A stretch of 64,000 nt of DNA, taken from Deltaproteobacteria bacterium. Lineage in GTDB: Bacteria > Myxococcota_A > UBA9160 > UBA6930. The stretch covers positions 1 to 64,000 of the forward strand of contig VGRF01000009.1 in the NCBI GenBank assembly GCA_016875395.1. Reading direction: 5' to 3'. Position numbers and translations under genes: made by a program. This document shows, in pieces, positions 1 to 8,502 of the stretch. Each line of letters begins with the position of its first letter. The first letter of the stretch is position 1. The notes below the pieces were generated by a model, which did no database searches, was not told the origin of the DNA, and saw only the letters and a list, made by a program, of their open reading frames with translations.

Positions 1-172
1 ACACCGTCCGTCCGCACTCGAGTCTCGGCAATCTCACGCCGGCAGAGTTTGCCGCGCGAGGTCGATCAACAGAGCAACCAGGGGCCGTTCTCTAGAGACC
101 GTTGGTCCGAGAAATGCCAGCAGGTCAGCGCCGCGATATCGTGAGCCGACCTGACGACGCGAGGCACACGCG

Positions 173-589
173 ATGATGACTGGACTCGAAGGCAAAGTTT
201 CGACCGACGCACTGCCGTGGATCGACCTCGGCACGGGGCTCGAAGGCAATCGCATCAAGGTCTTGCGCGTGAGCGAGGAGACCGGCGCCTACAGCCTGCT
301 GATCCACGCGCGCGCGGGCACCGTGAATCAAGCCCACGTGCACTCGGGGCCCGCGGACTTCTACATCCTGAGCGGGCGACTCGAGTACCGCCTCGGCGAG
401 GCGAAGGCCGGCGACTGGATGTACGAGCCGGCGGGCGCGGTGCACGATGCGACCACCGCGACCGAAGACACGCTCTATCTCGCCAACGTGTACGGCGCGA
501 TCCTCTTCTACAAGCCCGACGGATCGCTCGACTACGTGCAGGACTGGCGCACGATCAAGAGCCTCGCGGAGAGCGCGCGCAAGACCTGA
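173..589 (+). CDS. cupin-domain protein, 2,4'-dihydroxyacetophenone dioxygenase-like
   Basis: This 138-residue protein is a single cupin barrel. The first cupin motif covers residues about 55-73 (HVHSGPADFYILSGRLEYR) with His55 and His57 as likely metal ligands, and the second has His91 in PAGAVHD. The spacing and the ADFYILSG stretch resemble the small 2,4'-dihydroxyacetophenone dioxygenase/ChrR-type cupins, which bind iron or zinc in the cytoplasm. The substrate cannot be told. The start is one of two adjacent ATG codons at 173 and 176, with a weak purine-rich GAGG upstream. It ends 11 nt from the convergent FMN-binding gene. Bases 1-172 upstream show no supported gene and probably contain its promoter. 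Confidence 0.8.
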   Translation: MMTGLEGKVSTDALPWIDLGTGLEGNRIKVLRVSEETGAYSLLIHARAGTVNQAHVHSGPADFYILSGRLEYRLGEAKAGDWMYEPAGAVHDATTATEDTLYLANVYGAILFYKPDGSLDYVQDWRTIKSLAESARKT

Positions 590-600
590 GCTTCCCGCGC

Positions 601-1194
601 TCAGTCGATGCCGAGCTTGCGCAGCTCCTCCGGCATGCGCTTCGCGTCGGCTTCGAGCAGCGGACCGCGCTCTTCGTCCGTGAGCTGGCCCGCCGTGTCC
701 TTCGCCATCTTGTCGCTGTCGAGCTCGATGAACTTCTCGGGCACGATCTCGACGATCACGCGCAGCGGCGAGTCGAGGCGCTTCTCGAACGCGGAAGCCT
801 GCGCCTCCGCCTCGGGCGTGAGCGCACCGCCGGCGCGCCCGTAAGGGCCACGCGCGAGTGCGGGATAGAACCAGCGCTTGGTCGCTTCGTCGTCGTGAAT
901 GATCGCGCGGCCCTTGATCGTGATGGCGCCGTTCGGGCCGCCCTCCGCGGCGATTCCGCTCACCACGACCGAGCAGCGCGGATCGCGCCGCAGCGCCGCG
1001 ATGCGATGGCGATGCCGCCCGCACGTGATCCACGCGCGCCCGTTCTTCCACACGAACGCGTGCACGACGCCCACGGGCCAGCCGTCCTTCGTGCTCCAGT
1101 TGAAGACGCACTCGCGCGCCTTGCTGAGCAGCTCTTCGCGCTTCGCGGGCGAGAACGGATAGATCGAGACTTGTTCGTGGTCCTTGTCGGACAT
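601..1194 (-). CDS. pyridoxamine 5'-phosphate oxidase-related FMN-binding protein
   Basis: This 197-residue protein has the split-barrel flavin-binding layout of the pyridoxamine-phosphate-oxidase-like superfamily. It contains a WPVGVVHAFVWKNGRAWIT strand pair, then RIAALRRDPRCSVVVSG and an ITIKGRAIIHDD segment that usually closes the barrel. Members bind FMN or F420 and reduce or bind small molecules, so the substrate is open. The reading frame is open further upstream to 1365, but that part has shadow-like arginine-rich composition. The ATG at 1194 (MSDKDHEQ) starts the conserved part and is preferred. A second PPOX-like gene lies at 32195-32668 but is not close in sequence by eye. Confidence 0.78.
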   Translation of the reverse strand: MSDKDHEQVSIYPFSPAKREELLSKARECVFNWSTKDGWPVGVVHAFVWKNGRAWITCGRHRHRIAALRRDPRCSVVVSGIAAEGGPNGAITIKGRAIIHDDEATKRWFYPALARGPYGRAGGALTPEAEAQASAFEKRLDSPLRVIVEIVPEKFIELDSDKMAKDTAGQLTDEERGPLLEADAKRMPEELRKLGID

Positions 1195-1346
1195 CGCGCG
1201 GCTCCCGCAGAGTCGAGATGAGAACGCGCAGCGACCGTATCGCAGCGCGCCGCGCAGCCGCTCAGTTGCGGGGGCTGCTCGCGCCGGTCGAGAATGCGCG
1301 CCATCGGCAATGAGCGCGCCGCGAACCCTGCGCTCGAGGACGAACC

Positions 1347-1631
1347 ATGATCGCACTGATCGCACGACTGAACGTGGCGGAAGGCAAGGGCGCGTAGTTC
1401 GAGAAGGCCATGCTGGCGCTCGCCGGCCAAGTGCGCGCGAACGAGCCCGGCAATCAGCTCTACACGCTCTGCAAGGACTCCGACGGCAAGTACCTCGTGC
1501 TCGAGCTCTACAAGGACGAAGCGGCGCTCGCCGCGCACGGACAGAGCGCGCACTTCAAGGCCTCGGGCGCGTCGTTCAAGGGGCTGATGGCCGGCGCGCC
1601 GCAGATTCAGCGGCTGCAGGTGATTGGCTGA
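1347..1631 (+). pseudogene. antibiotic-biosynthesis-monooxygenase (ABM) domain protein with in-frame amber stop
   Basis: From the ATG at 1347 the frame reads MIALIARLNVAEGKGA, then TAG at 1395-1397, then FEKAMLALAGQVRANEPGNQLY and on to a normal stop at 1631. Read through, the 94-codon product matches the small dimeric alpha/beta-barrel ABM family (YgiN-like quinol monooxygenases), including the usual start MIALIA.L.V..GKG and the later YLVLELYKDEAALAAH. The TAG falls where the family commonly has Glu, so a single G-to-T change from GAG explains it. A shorter restart at ATG 1410 would lack the first beta strand. It may be a nonsense mutation or a sequencing error; I see no signal for amber decoding. 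Confidence 0.72.
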
Positions 1632-1818
1632 GCGCGGCGTCGCGCGAGTCGACAAGACTTCGATGTCCGCGGACGGATGGCACGAGCTTCACCGCCGAAG
1701 GCGCCTCGCCGTCGCGGAGCCACCAGCGCTTGTCCTACACATCTTCCGACGAACGCGCGCCGCTGCGTCGATTCGCATGTTGTGATCGACGCGGGCGCAC
1801 GCGCCGCCAGAGGGCTCC

Positions 1819-3073
1819 ATGATGCTGCTCCGCCACTCGCGCCTCGCTGCGCTCCTGCTGCTCGCACTCACGCTCGCGACGACGGCGCACGCAAACCCGC
1901 GCGGACCGCGCTGGGTCACGACCTGGGCCACCGCATCGAAGACCCCCACGATCTTCGATCGCGCGCTCCCCACGCTCGACGACGTCACGCTGCGTCAGAT
2001 CGCGCATGTGAGCCTCGGCGGTCCGCGCGTGCGCGTGTGGCTTACGAACGAGTTCGGTAGCGCCCCGCTGCGAGTCGGCGCGGCGACGGTGGCGCTGCGC
2101 GCTTCGGGCGGAAGCATTGCGCCGGAGTCGCTGCGCACGCTCACGTTCGGCGGCGCCGCATCGATCGTGATCGCACCGGGTGCGCGCGTCGTGAGCGACG
2201 CGGTGAGCCTGCGCGTGCCGAGTCGCGCCGACCTCGCGATCAGCGTGCATCTCCCCGACGACGTGACCGGCTCGGGCTCGCCCGTCACGTATCACGTGCG
2301 CGCGCTGCAGACGAACTACATCGCGAGCGGCGACCAAACCGCGGCGACTCACCTGATCGCCGCTTCCAGCGAGACGTCATGGGTTTTATTCGCCGGCGTC
2401 GACGTGATCACCACGCCGGGCACGTGGGGCGTCGCCGCGATCGGAGACTCGATCACTGACGGCGATCAGGTGGCGTTCCCGAACGAGCCCGTCGACCTGA
2501 ACGCGCGTTACACCGATTTTCTGGCGGAGCGGTTGCTCGCCGAGCGGCGCGCTGGCGTGCTCAACGCGGGCATCTCGGGCAACCAAGTGACGCGCACCTT
2601 CTTGGGCGACAACGTGCAAGCGCGCCTCGACCGCGACGTGCTGGCGAGAACGGGCGTGACGCATGTGATCGTGACTGCGGGCATCAACGACATCGGGCTG
2701 CCCGGACTGCTCACGGTGATCGGAATTCCCACGCCACCCGTTGCGGTGACGGACATCATCTCGGGCCTCCAGCAAACCGCGGCCCGCGCGCGCGCGCGGC
2801 CTCGTGGTGATCGGCGGCACGCTCTCCCCGTCGGGAGGAAGCCTTCCGGGCTACTCCGGCGCAGCAGCCGAGTCGGCTCGGCAAGCCCTGAATGCGTGGA
2901 TCCGCACCACGGAAGCCTTCGATGCGGTGGTCGACTTCGACGCCGTGCTGCGCGACCCCGCGAATCCGACGGTGATGCAAGCCGGCCTCACGGCCGACAA
3001 CCTGCACCCGAACACGGAGGGCTACCGCCGCATGGCGGACGCTGCCTTCGCGGTGTTGACCGGCGCGCCGTAG
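1819..3073 (+). pseudogene. secreted SGNH/GDSL hydrolase, frameshifted
   Basis: The first frame begins with a Sec signal peptide (MLLRHSRLAALLLLALTLA then TTAHA) and contains SGNH block I, AAIGDSITDG, with nucleophile Ser211, then the GISGN block and GINDIG block. At about 2780-2800, within a run of CG dinucleotides, the frame shifts. The second frame supplies VIGGTLSPSGG and the last block DNLHPNTEGYRRMA with the catalytic Asp and His. All conserved blocks are therefore present across two frames, about 417-418 residues in total. The shift equals loss of two bases or gain of one, as expected of CG-run slippage or read error. The original frame runs on to 3168 as non-homologous sequence. Likely an exported esterase or lipase-like enzyme. 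Confidence 0.78.
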
Positions 3074-3198
3074 GCGCGGCTGCGCTGGGTCGCCTCCGAG
3101 GAGTCGCGCGCTTAGGCGCGCGAGCGGCGCAGCGAGCGCTGACGCGGCGAGTCGCGCCGTTGACCTAGCGTGGCGCGCTTGCAGCCAAGGAGAAGCAC

Positions 3199-4224
3199 GT
3201 GCCGCGCACGAGGACCGAACGCAATGCCACACTCCATCTCGCGCGCGTCCCGAGTGGCGAAGCAGGCCCGGGCGACTTCGAAGTGCGCGAATCCGCGATT
3301 CCGAGGCCGCACGGCGGCGAGGTGCTGATTCGCACGCACTACGTAGGCATCGATGCGGCGCTGCGTCTGATCGTGCGCGACTCGAGCGACTTCCTGTTCC
3401 GCGTGAAGCCCAGAGACGTGGTACACGGATCGGGCGCCGGTGAAGTCCTCGAGAGCCGACACCCCGACTACCGCGTCGGCGACGCGGTGATCGGCTCGTT
3501 CGGCGTGCAGCGCTACGCGATCTCCGATGGCAGCGGCCTCGAGCGCTGCGACACGTCGCTCGCGCCGCTCTCGACGTGGCTCGGCCCGATGGGTGTCTCC
3601 GGTCTCACCGCGTACTTCGCGATGTTCGACGAGTGCAAGCCGCAGCCCGGGCAGACCGTGCTCGTCACCGGCGCCGCCGGCGCGGTGGGCTCGATCGCCG
3701 GACAACTCGCGCGGCTCGCCGGGGCGCGCACGATCGGCCTAACAAGCACGGATCCGAAGTGCCGCTGGCTCGAGTCGGAACTCGGCTACCACGTCGCGAT
3801 CAACTACCGCGCCCCGGACTTTCGCGAGCAACTCGAGCGCGCGGCGCCGGAACGCATCGACGCGATCTTCGACAACGTGGGCGGCGCGGTGCTCGACGAG
3901 AGCCTGCGCCTGATCGGCATGCGAGGCTGCGTGCTGCTGTGCGGCTCGACCTCGCAATACCCCGCCGAAACGATGCAAGGCCCGAGCAACTACATCTGGC
4001 TCGGCACGATGCGCGCGCGCATGCAGGGCTTCGTCGTGTTCGACTACGCCGCTCGCTACGGCGAGGGGCGCCGACGCCTCGCAGCGTTCGCGAAGGCGGG
4101 TTCGCTGAAAATGCCGGAGCACATCGTTCGCGGTGACGTGAGCGACTTCCCCGCCGCGCTGCGCTCGCTCTATCGCGGCGAGAACAAGGGGAAGATGGTG
4201 CTGCGGCTCCCGGCCGCGGGCTGA
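3199..4224 (+). CDS. NADP-dependent medium-chain oxidoreductase (CurA/prostaglandin-reductase type)
   Basis: This 341-residue protein has no zinc-ligand pattern and belongs to the zinc-independent medium-chain reductases that reduce alpha,beta-unsaturated ketones with NADPH. Visible signs are LGPMGVSGLTAYF (129-140), the nucleotide-binding VTGAAGAVGSIAGQLA (156-171), a FDNVGGAVLDESL segment and GSTSQYP near the active-site loop, all typical of the leukotriene-B4 12-hydroxydehydrogenase/CurA group. A good AAGGAG ribosome site precedes the GTG start at 3199. It stands alone, with a 125-nt gap after the SGNH hydrolase and convergent to the aldo/keto reductase. A detoxifying or catabolic enone reductase is likely; the exact substrate is unknown. 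Confidence 0.85.
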   Translation: MPRTRTERNATLHLARVPSGEAGPGDFEVRESAIPRPHGGEVLIRTHYVGIDAALRLIVRDSSDFLFRVKPRDVVHGSGAGEVLESRHPDYRVGDAVIGSFGVQRYAISDGSGLERCDTSLAPLSTWLGPMGVSGLTAYFAMFDECKPQPGQTVLVTGAAGAVGSIAGQLARLAGARTIGLTSTDPKCRWLESELGYHVAINYRAPDFREQLERAAPERIDAIFDNVGGAVLDESLRLIGMRGCVLLCGSTSQYPAETMQGPSNYIWLGTMRARMQGFVVFDYAARYGEGRRRLAAFAKAGSLKMPEHIVRGDVSDFPAALRSLYRGENKGKMVLRLPAAG

Positions 4225-4301
4225 CGCTGATGCTGAACGTGAAAGATCCACAGGGATGGACCTCGCGATTCATGCGTCCGCTGTGAGCGGTCGCGGGCTG
4301 C

Positions 4302-5405
4302 CTACGACTTCCCGCGCGCCTCTCTGTATGCCTCGATGTTCCGCACCGTCTCGCGCGCGGGCTCGTGCGCGGCCTTCAGCGCGGCGCGCCGTCTGAGCTT
4401 CGCGTCGCTGATCTCGGGCGCGACGTAGCCGTCGTCGTCACGGCTCACCGTCACGCCTGGCGCGACGATGCGGTCGATCGCGTCGAGCACGTCGTCCGAA
4501 AGCGTGACGTCCGCGCCAGCGAGTAGGCCGTCGAGCTGCTCGAGCGTGCGTGGTCCGATGATCGACGACGTCACCGCGGGGTGCGCGCACGTGAACGCGA
4601 TCGCCATGTGCATGAGCGAGATGCCGGCCTCCGCCGCGACGGCGGCGAGCGCCTCCACGAGGTCGAGCTTGCGCTGGTTATCAGGGCGATTCATGTCGTA
4701 GAGGTGCGGCTGCAGCTTCTGGCGATTCGTGTCGGTCGCCTGCGCGCCGCGCCGCCATTTCCCCGTGAGCCAGCCTTGTGAAAGTGGGCTCCACACGACG
4801 ACGCCCATGCCGTAGCGCTGGCAGGTGGGCAGCACGTCGGCCTCGATGCGGCGCGCGAAGATCGAGTAGGGCGGCTGCTCCACGCGGAAGCGCTCGCGCC
4901 CGCGCTCCTTCGCGACCCACTGCGCCTCGACGATTTGCTCCGCCGGAAACGTGGAGGAGCCGAGCATGCGCACCTTGCCCGCGCGCACGAGGTCGCTGAG
5001 CGCGCCCAGCGTCTCGTCGATGTCGGTCGCGTCGTCGGGTCGGTGCACCTGATAGAGGTCGATGTAGTCCGTGCCGAGTCGCCGCAGGCTGCTCTCGCAC
5101 TCGCGCACGATCCAGCGCCGCGAGTTGCCCTTGTGATTCGGGTTCGCGTCCATCGGCAGGCTGAACTTCGTGGCGAGCACGACTTCGTCGCGCACCCCGG
5201 CAAGCGCCTTGCCGAGGATCGTTTCCGACTCGCCGTGCGAGTACACGTCGGAGGTGTCGAAGTAGTTGATGCCCGCGTCGAGCGCGCGCCGGACCATGCG
5301 CGTGCAGTGCGCTTCATCCTCGTTGCCGAAGTAGCCGAACATGCCGGCGCCGAAGCACAGCTTGCTCACCCGCACGCCGGTGCGGCCTAACGCTCGCAGC
5401 TCCAC
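4302..5405 (-). CDS. aldo/keto reductase
   Basis: This 367-residue protein has the (beta/alpha)8 aldo/keto reductase fold. The catalytic tetrad is visible: Asp50 and Tyr55 in YFDTSDVYSHGESE, Lys80 in VLATKF, and His121 in YQVHRPDD. The C-terminal region carries the NADPH-binding SIIGPRTLEQLDGLLAG stretch. The family reduces carbonyls to alcohols in the cytoplasm. It resembles the YajO/potassium-channel-beta-like branch, which often appears as broad-range reductases. It is the last gene of a three-gene minus-strand unit (6925 to 4302), starting only 12 nt after the zinc alcohol dehydrogenase, so both probably handle the same alcohol/aldehyde pool. Confidence 0.9.
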   Translation of the reverse strand: MELRALGRTGVRVSKLCFGAGMFGYFGNEDEAHCTRMVRRALDAGINYFDTSDVYSHGESETILGKALAGVRDEVVLATKFSLPMDANPNHKGNSRRWIVRECESSLRRLGTDYIDLYQVHRPDDATDIDETLGALSDLVRAGKVRMLGSSTFPAEQIVEAQWVAKERGRERFRVEQPPYSIFARRIEADVLPTCQRYGMGVVVWSPLSQGWLTGKWRRGAQATDTNRQKLQPHLYDMNRPDNQRKLDLVEALAAVAAEAGISLMHMAIAFTCAHPAVTSSIIGPRTLEQLDGLLAGADVTLSDDVLDAIDRIVAPGVTVSRDDDGYVAPEISDAKLRRRAALKAAHEPARETVRNIEAYREARGKS

Positions 5406-5417
5406 GGAGTCTCCTCG

Positions 5418-6527
5418 TCAGCGCATGCGCAGGATCGGCTTGATCACTTCACCCGTGACCGCCGAGTCGTGCACTGCGCGGTTGATGTCGGCGAAGTCGT
5501 AGAACTTCACGAAGCGATCGAACGGAAGGCGCCCGTCACGGAACAGCTCGGCCAGGTAGGGCACGAACGTCTGCGCGACGGCATCGCCCATCACGACGCC
5601 GCGGATGCCGCGCCCCATCCCGATGCGGTCCATGCTGAACGCGATCTCGATGCCGCCTGGCGTCGCGCCCACTTGCGCGCACCAGCCCGGGCGGCCGAGG
5701 CAATCGACTGCCTGCCGGACGGCCGCTGGCACGCCAGAGCACTCGACAGAGAAATCCGCACCCGCGCGCGTCAGCGCTCGAATCGACGCGACGGCATCTT
5801 CGCGCGAGGCGTCCACGACGTGGGTCGCGCCGACCGCGAGAGCCATCTCGAGCCGCGAGGGCCGCAGGTCGACCGCGATGATGCGCGCGCATCCTGTCGC
5901 CCGAGCCCCCATCACCGCTGCGAGGCCGACGGTGCCGACGCCGAACACGGCGACGCTCGAGCCCGGCCGCGGCGCGAGCGCGTTCACGACGGTGCCGAAA
6001 CCCGTGGTGAGACCGCAGCCGAGGGGCCCCATGAGCTCGAGCGGCAGGTCGCGCGCGATCTTCACGACGCTGCGCGCTGGCGCGATCGAGTGGGTGGCGA
6101 AGGACGATTGACCGACGAAGCGGCCGCGCAGCGGCGCTCCGCGGCACGAAAGCGGCGAGCTCCCGTCCGCGCGAAGGCCGGTGAGGTTGCGCGTGACGAA
6201 CTCGTCGCAGTAGGCCGGCGCACCTCGGTGACAGGCGGGGCACGTCCCGCACGAGTCCCCGCTCAGCACGACGTGGTCGCCCACCGCGACGTGGCGTACG
6301 GCGTCGCCGATCGCCTCGACGACGCCCGAGCCTTCGTGCCCGAGCACCATCGGGAGCGGGATGTCGATGTCCTGATTGCGAACGGCGATGTCGGTGTGAC
6401 AGATCCCGCTCGCGACGATGCGGACGAGCACCTCGTCCGCGCGCGGCGCACCCAGCGAGACGTCCTCGAGCACGAACTCGCCTCGAGCCGAGCGCACCAC
6501 GGCAGCTCGCGCGGACGCCCCCGTCAT
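5418..6527 (-). CDS. zinc-dependent alcohol dehydrogenase, aryl-alcohol-dehydrogenase-like
   Basis: This 369-residue medium-chain dehydrogenase has catalytic zinc ligands Cys43 (GICHTD) and His64-Glu65 (GHEGSGVVEAIG). The structural zinc cysteines are Cys93, Cys96, Cys99 and Cys107 (CGTCPACHRGAPAYC). The Rossmann motif is VFGVGTVGLAAVMGA. The order and the GCGLTTGFGTVVN segment match benzyl/aryl-alcohol dehydrogenases of the class-III-like group, which oxidise alcohols to aldehydes with NAD. The frame is open up to 6857 but that part is the shadow of the next gene, so ATG 6527 is chosen. It lies 20 nt behind the alpha/beta-barrel gene and 12 nt before the aldo/keto reductase, probably one operon. 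Confidence 0.88.
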   Translation of the reverse strand: MTGASARAAVVRSARGEFVLEDVSLGAPRADEVLVRIVASGICHTDIAVRNQDIDIPLPMVLGHEGSGVVEAIGDAVRHVAVGDHVVLSGDSCGTCPACHRGAPAYCDEFVTRNLTGLRADGSSPLSCRGAPLRGRFVGQSSFATHSIAPARSVVKIARDLPLELMGPLGCGLTTGFGTVVNALAPRPGSSVAVFGVGTVGLAAVMGARATGCARIIAVDLRPSRLEMALAVGATHVVDASREDAVASIRALTRAGADFSVECSGVPAAVRQAVDCLGRPGWCAQVGATPGGIEIAFSMDRIGMGRGIRGVVMGDAVAQTFVPYLAELFRDGRLPFDRFVKFYDFADINRAVHDSAVTGEVIKPILRMR

Positions 6528-6547
6528 CGACGCAACCCTCCCGCCCG

Positions 6548-6925
6548 CTACGCCTTCGGTCCGTCGAACGACTTCAGCAGCTCGTACCAGCCGGAGCCGA
6601 CGACCTTGAGCGGCATGCCCTTCATGCGCGCCGCCGTCTCGGTGTGCTTCGTGCGCCCGGCCCACGCGTTCGGATCGCGCTGCCACTCGTTCAGCACGCG
6701 CTCCGCTTCTTCGTAGCTCGGCGCTTCGACCTCGTAGAGAGAGAGGTACTGCGAGACCGGCGAGCTGCCGAGGTGCCCGCCCGCGAGCTTGAACACGCGG
6801 CCGCGGATGAAGTTCGGGCAGTGCGCGGTGTCTTCGATGTGCTGGTCGACGAACCACTCGTCGAACTGCGCCTGCTTGTCGGGGCTGGGCGGTTCGCAGA
6901 GACCGATCAAGACGAATTGCGGCAT
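6548..6925 (-). CDS. small dimeric alpha/beta-barrel-like protein, function unknown
   Basis: The 125-residue product starts MPQFVLIGLCEPPSPDKQ and has QFDEWFVDQHIEDTAHCPNF, a pattern of the dimeric alpha/beta-barrel (ferredoxin-like) proteins that resemble EthD and DUF4286 families. These are often associated with catabolic clusters, but a reaction cannot be given. The ATG at 6925 has a GAGGA ribosome site at the right distance. The longer ATG at 6961 (MSHSHFNPRTE) would place that site inside the gene and is less likely. It is the first gene of the minus-strand unit ending with the aldo/keto reductase. Confidence 0.65.
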   Translation of the reverse strand: MPQFVLIGLCEPPSPDKQAQFDEWFVDQHIEDTAHCPNFIRGRVFKLAGGHLGSSPVSQYLSLYEVEAPSYEEAERVLNEWQRDPNAWAGRTKHTETAARMKGMPLKVVGSGWYELLKSFDGPKA

Positions 6926-7122
6926 GGGTTCAGTCCTCGGGTTGAAGTGCGAATGACTCATCGCGCGAAGACGACGATGAAGAGGGTGAGACGGCTGCGG
7001 TGCTCTTCACGTGGCGCGACTCCGGGCTTTGGGGTGCCCACGATATCTCGCTGCGTGAAGTCGCGGGCGCGGGCGGAATGGCCTGTGGGCGAGGCACTCG
7101 TTCGCGACATCATGCGCGCCGA

Positions 7123-8502
7123 ATGTCTGCGCCCACGCCGCCGCTCGCCCCGCGCACGCTCGCTGCCTACGCGCTCACGGAGCTGCCGCTGAGCATGGCG
7201 GCCACGCCGATCGCGCTCTTCATCACGCCCTTCTACGCGCGCGACATGGGTCTCTCGCTCGCGGCGATCGGCACGATCCTGATGCTCGCGCGCATCAGCG
7301 ACGTGATCACGGATCCACTCGTCGGCCAAGCGAGCGACCGCACGCGCACGCGCTTCGGGCGACGGAAGCCGTGGATCCTGCTCGGCGCGCCGCTCACGAT
7401 GCTGTCGGTGTGGATGCTGTTCGTGCCGAGCGGCGTCGTCGGAAACGCCTACTTCGCCTTCTGGCTCGTGACGCTGTGGCTCGGCTGGACGCTCGTCGCC
7501 ATTCCTTACTACGCCTGGGGCGCCGAGCTCTCGCAGGACTATCACGAGCGCACGCGTATCGCGTCGCTGCGCACGGCGCTCGGCGTGACCGGCACGCTCA
7601 CCGCGATCTGCCTGCCGCTGCTCGCGGAGCCGCTGTTCGGCTACGGCGAGCCGCTCCCCGAGTCGCTGCACTTGATCGCGACTGCCGCGCTCACGCTCTT
7701 CGCCGTCGCGATGATGGCGTTGTGGCGGGTGCCCGAAGGCGCGCCGATCGAGTCGCGCCGCATCACGCTTGCCGACGGCTTCCGCGTGATGGCGCGCAAC
7801 GGCCCGTTCTTGCGCCTGATGATCGGCTTCACGCTCGCCGCCGCGGGCCCCGCGATCGGGGGCCCGCTCTACGTGCTCTACGTCGTGCACGTGCTCGAAG
7901 CGAGCGTGTCGAGCTACGTCGTGCTGCTCGCCTTCTACCTCTCGAACCTCGCGGGCGTGGTGCTCTGGAACGCCGTCGCGCGCCGCCTCGGCAAGCGCAA
8001 CGCGTGGCTGATGGGCATGGGCGTCGCGCTCGTCGCGCAGCCGGGCTACGCGTTGTTAGGCCCCGGCGACCTCTACTGGATGATGCTCGTGTTCGTCGTG
8101 CTCGGGATCGGCATCGGCAGCTTCGCGGCGCTGCCCGCCGCGATGAAGGCCGACGTCGTCGACCTCGACCGCCTGCGCAGCGGCGAGGACCGCACCGCGC
8201 TCTTCTTCTCGATGTGGTCGCTCGCGAACAAGGCCGTGCTCGCCGTCTCCGCGGGCTTCGCGCTGAACGTGGTCTCGTGGTTCGGGTTTCGCGCGAACGG
8301 CGAGAACGGTCCAGAGCAGCTGCTCGCACTGAAGGTCGTGTTCATCTGGGTGCCCGTGGTGTTCTACGTCATCGCGCTCGCGGTGATGTGGGGCTACCCG
8401 ATCAGCGAGGAACGCCAGCGGCGGCTCGTGGGCTTCCTGCAGCGCAGGACCGCGCGGCGCGAGCGGCGCCGCCTCGAACAAGGAGACGGCCATGGAGTTT
8501 GA
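7123..8502 (+). CDS. MFS transporter, glycoside-pentoside-hexuronide (MelB-like) family
   Basis: This 459-residue polytopic membrane protein has about 12 hydrophobic segments. The loop between helices 2 and 3 reads DPLVGQASDRTRTRFGRRKPW, the signature of the GPH/MelB sodium:sugar symporter branch, followed by ILLGAPLTMLSVW. The last ten codons overlap the start of the KstD-like gene (8492), so the two are translationally coupled. The coupling suggests import of a steroid-, terpenoid- or glycoside-like substrate for the flavoprotein, but this is inference. The frame is open from 7000. ATG 7123 (MSAPTPPLAPRTLAAY) starts just before the first helix. The 197-nt gap to the divergent gene at 6925 should contain both promoters. 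Confidence 0.85.
   Translation: MSAPTPPLAPRTLAAYALTELPLSMAATPIALFITPFYARDMGLSLAAIGTILMLARISDVITDPLVGQASDRTRTRFGRRKPWILLGAPLTMLSVWMLFVPSGVVGNAYFAFWLVTLWLGWTLVAIPYYAWGAELSQDYHERTRIASLRTALGVTGTLTAICLPLLAEPLFGYGEPLPESLHLIATAALTLFAVAMMALWRVPEGAPIESRRITLADGFRVMARNGPFLRLMIGFTLAAAGPAIGGPLYVLYVVHVLEASVSSYVVLLAFYLSNLAGVVLWNAVARRLGKRNAWLMGMGVALVAQPGYALLGPGDLYWMMLVFVVLGIGIGSFAALPAAMKADVVDLDRLRSGEDRTALFFSMWSLANKAVLAVSAGFALNVVSWFGFRANGENGPEQLLALKVVFIWVPVVFYVIALAVMWGYPISEERQRRLVGFLQRRTARRERRRLEQGDGHGV

Noticed and set aside
34-258. Minus-strand open frame of 74 codons at the left edge
   Set aside because: No ribosome site, low-complexity composition, and it overlaps the well-supported cupin gene.
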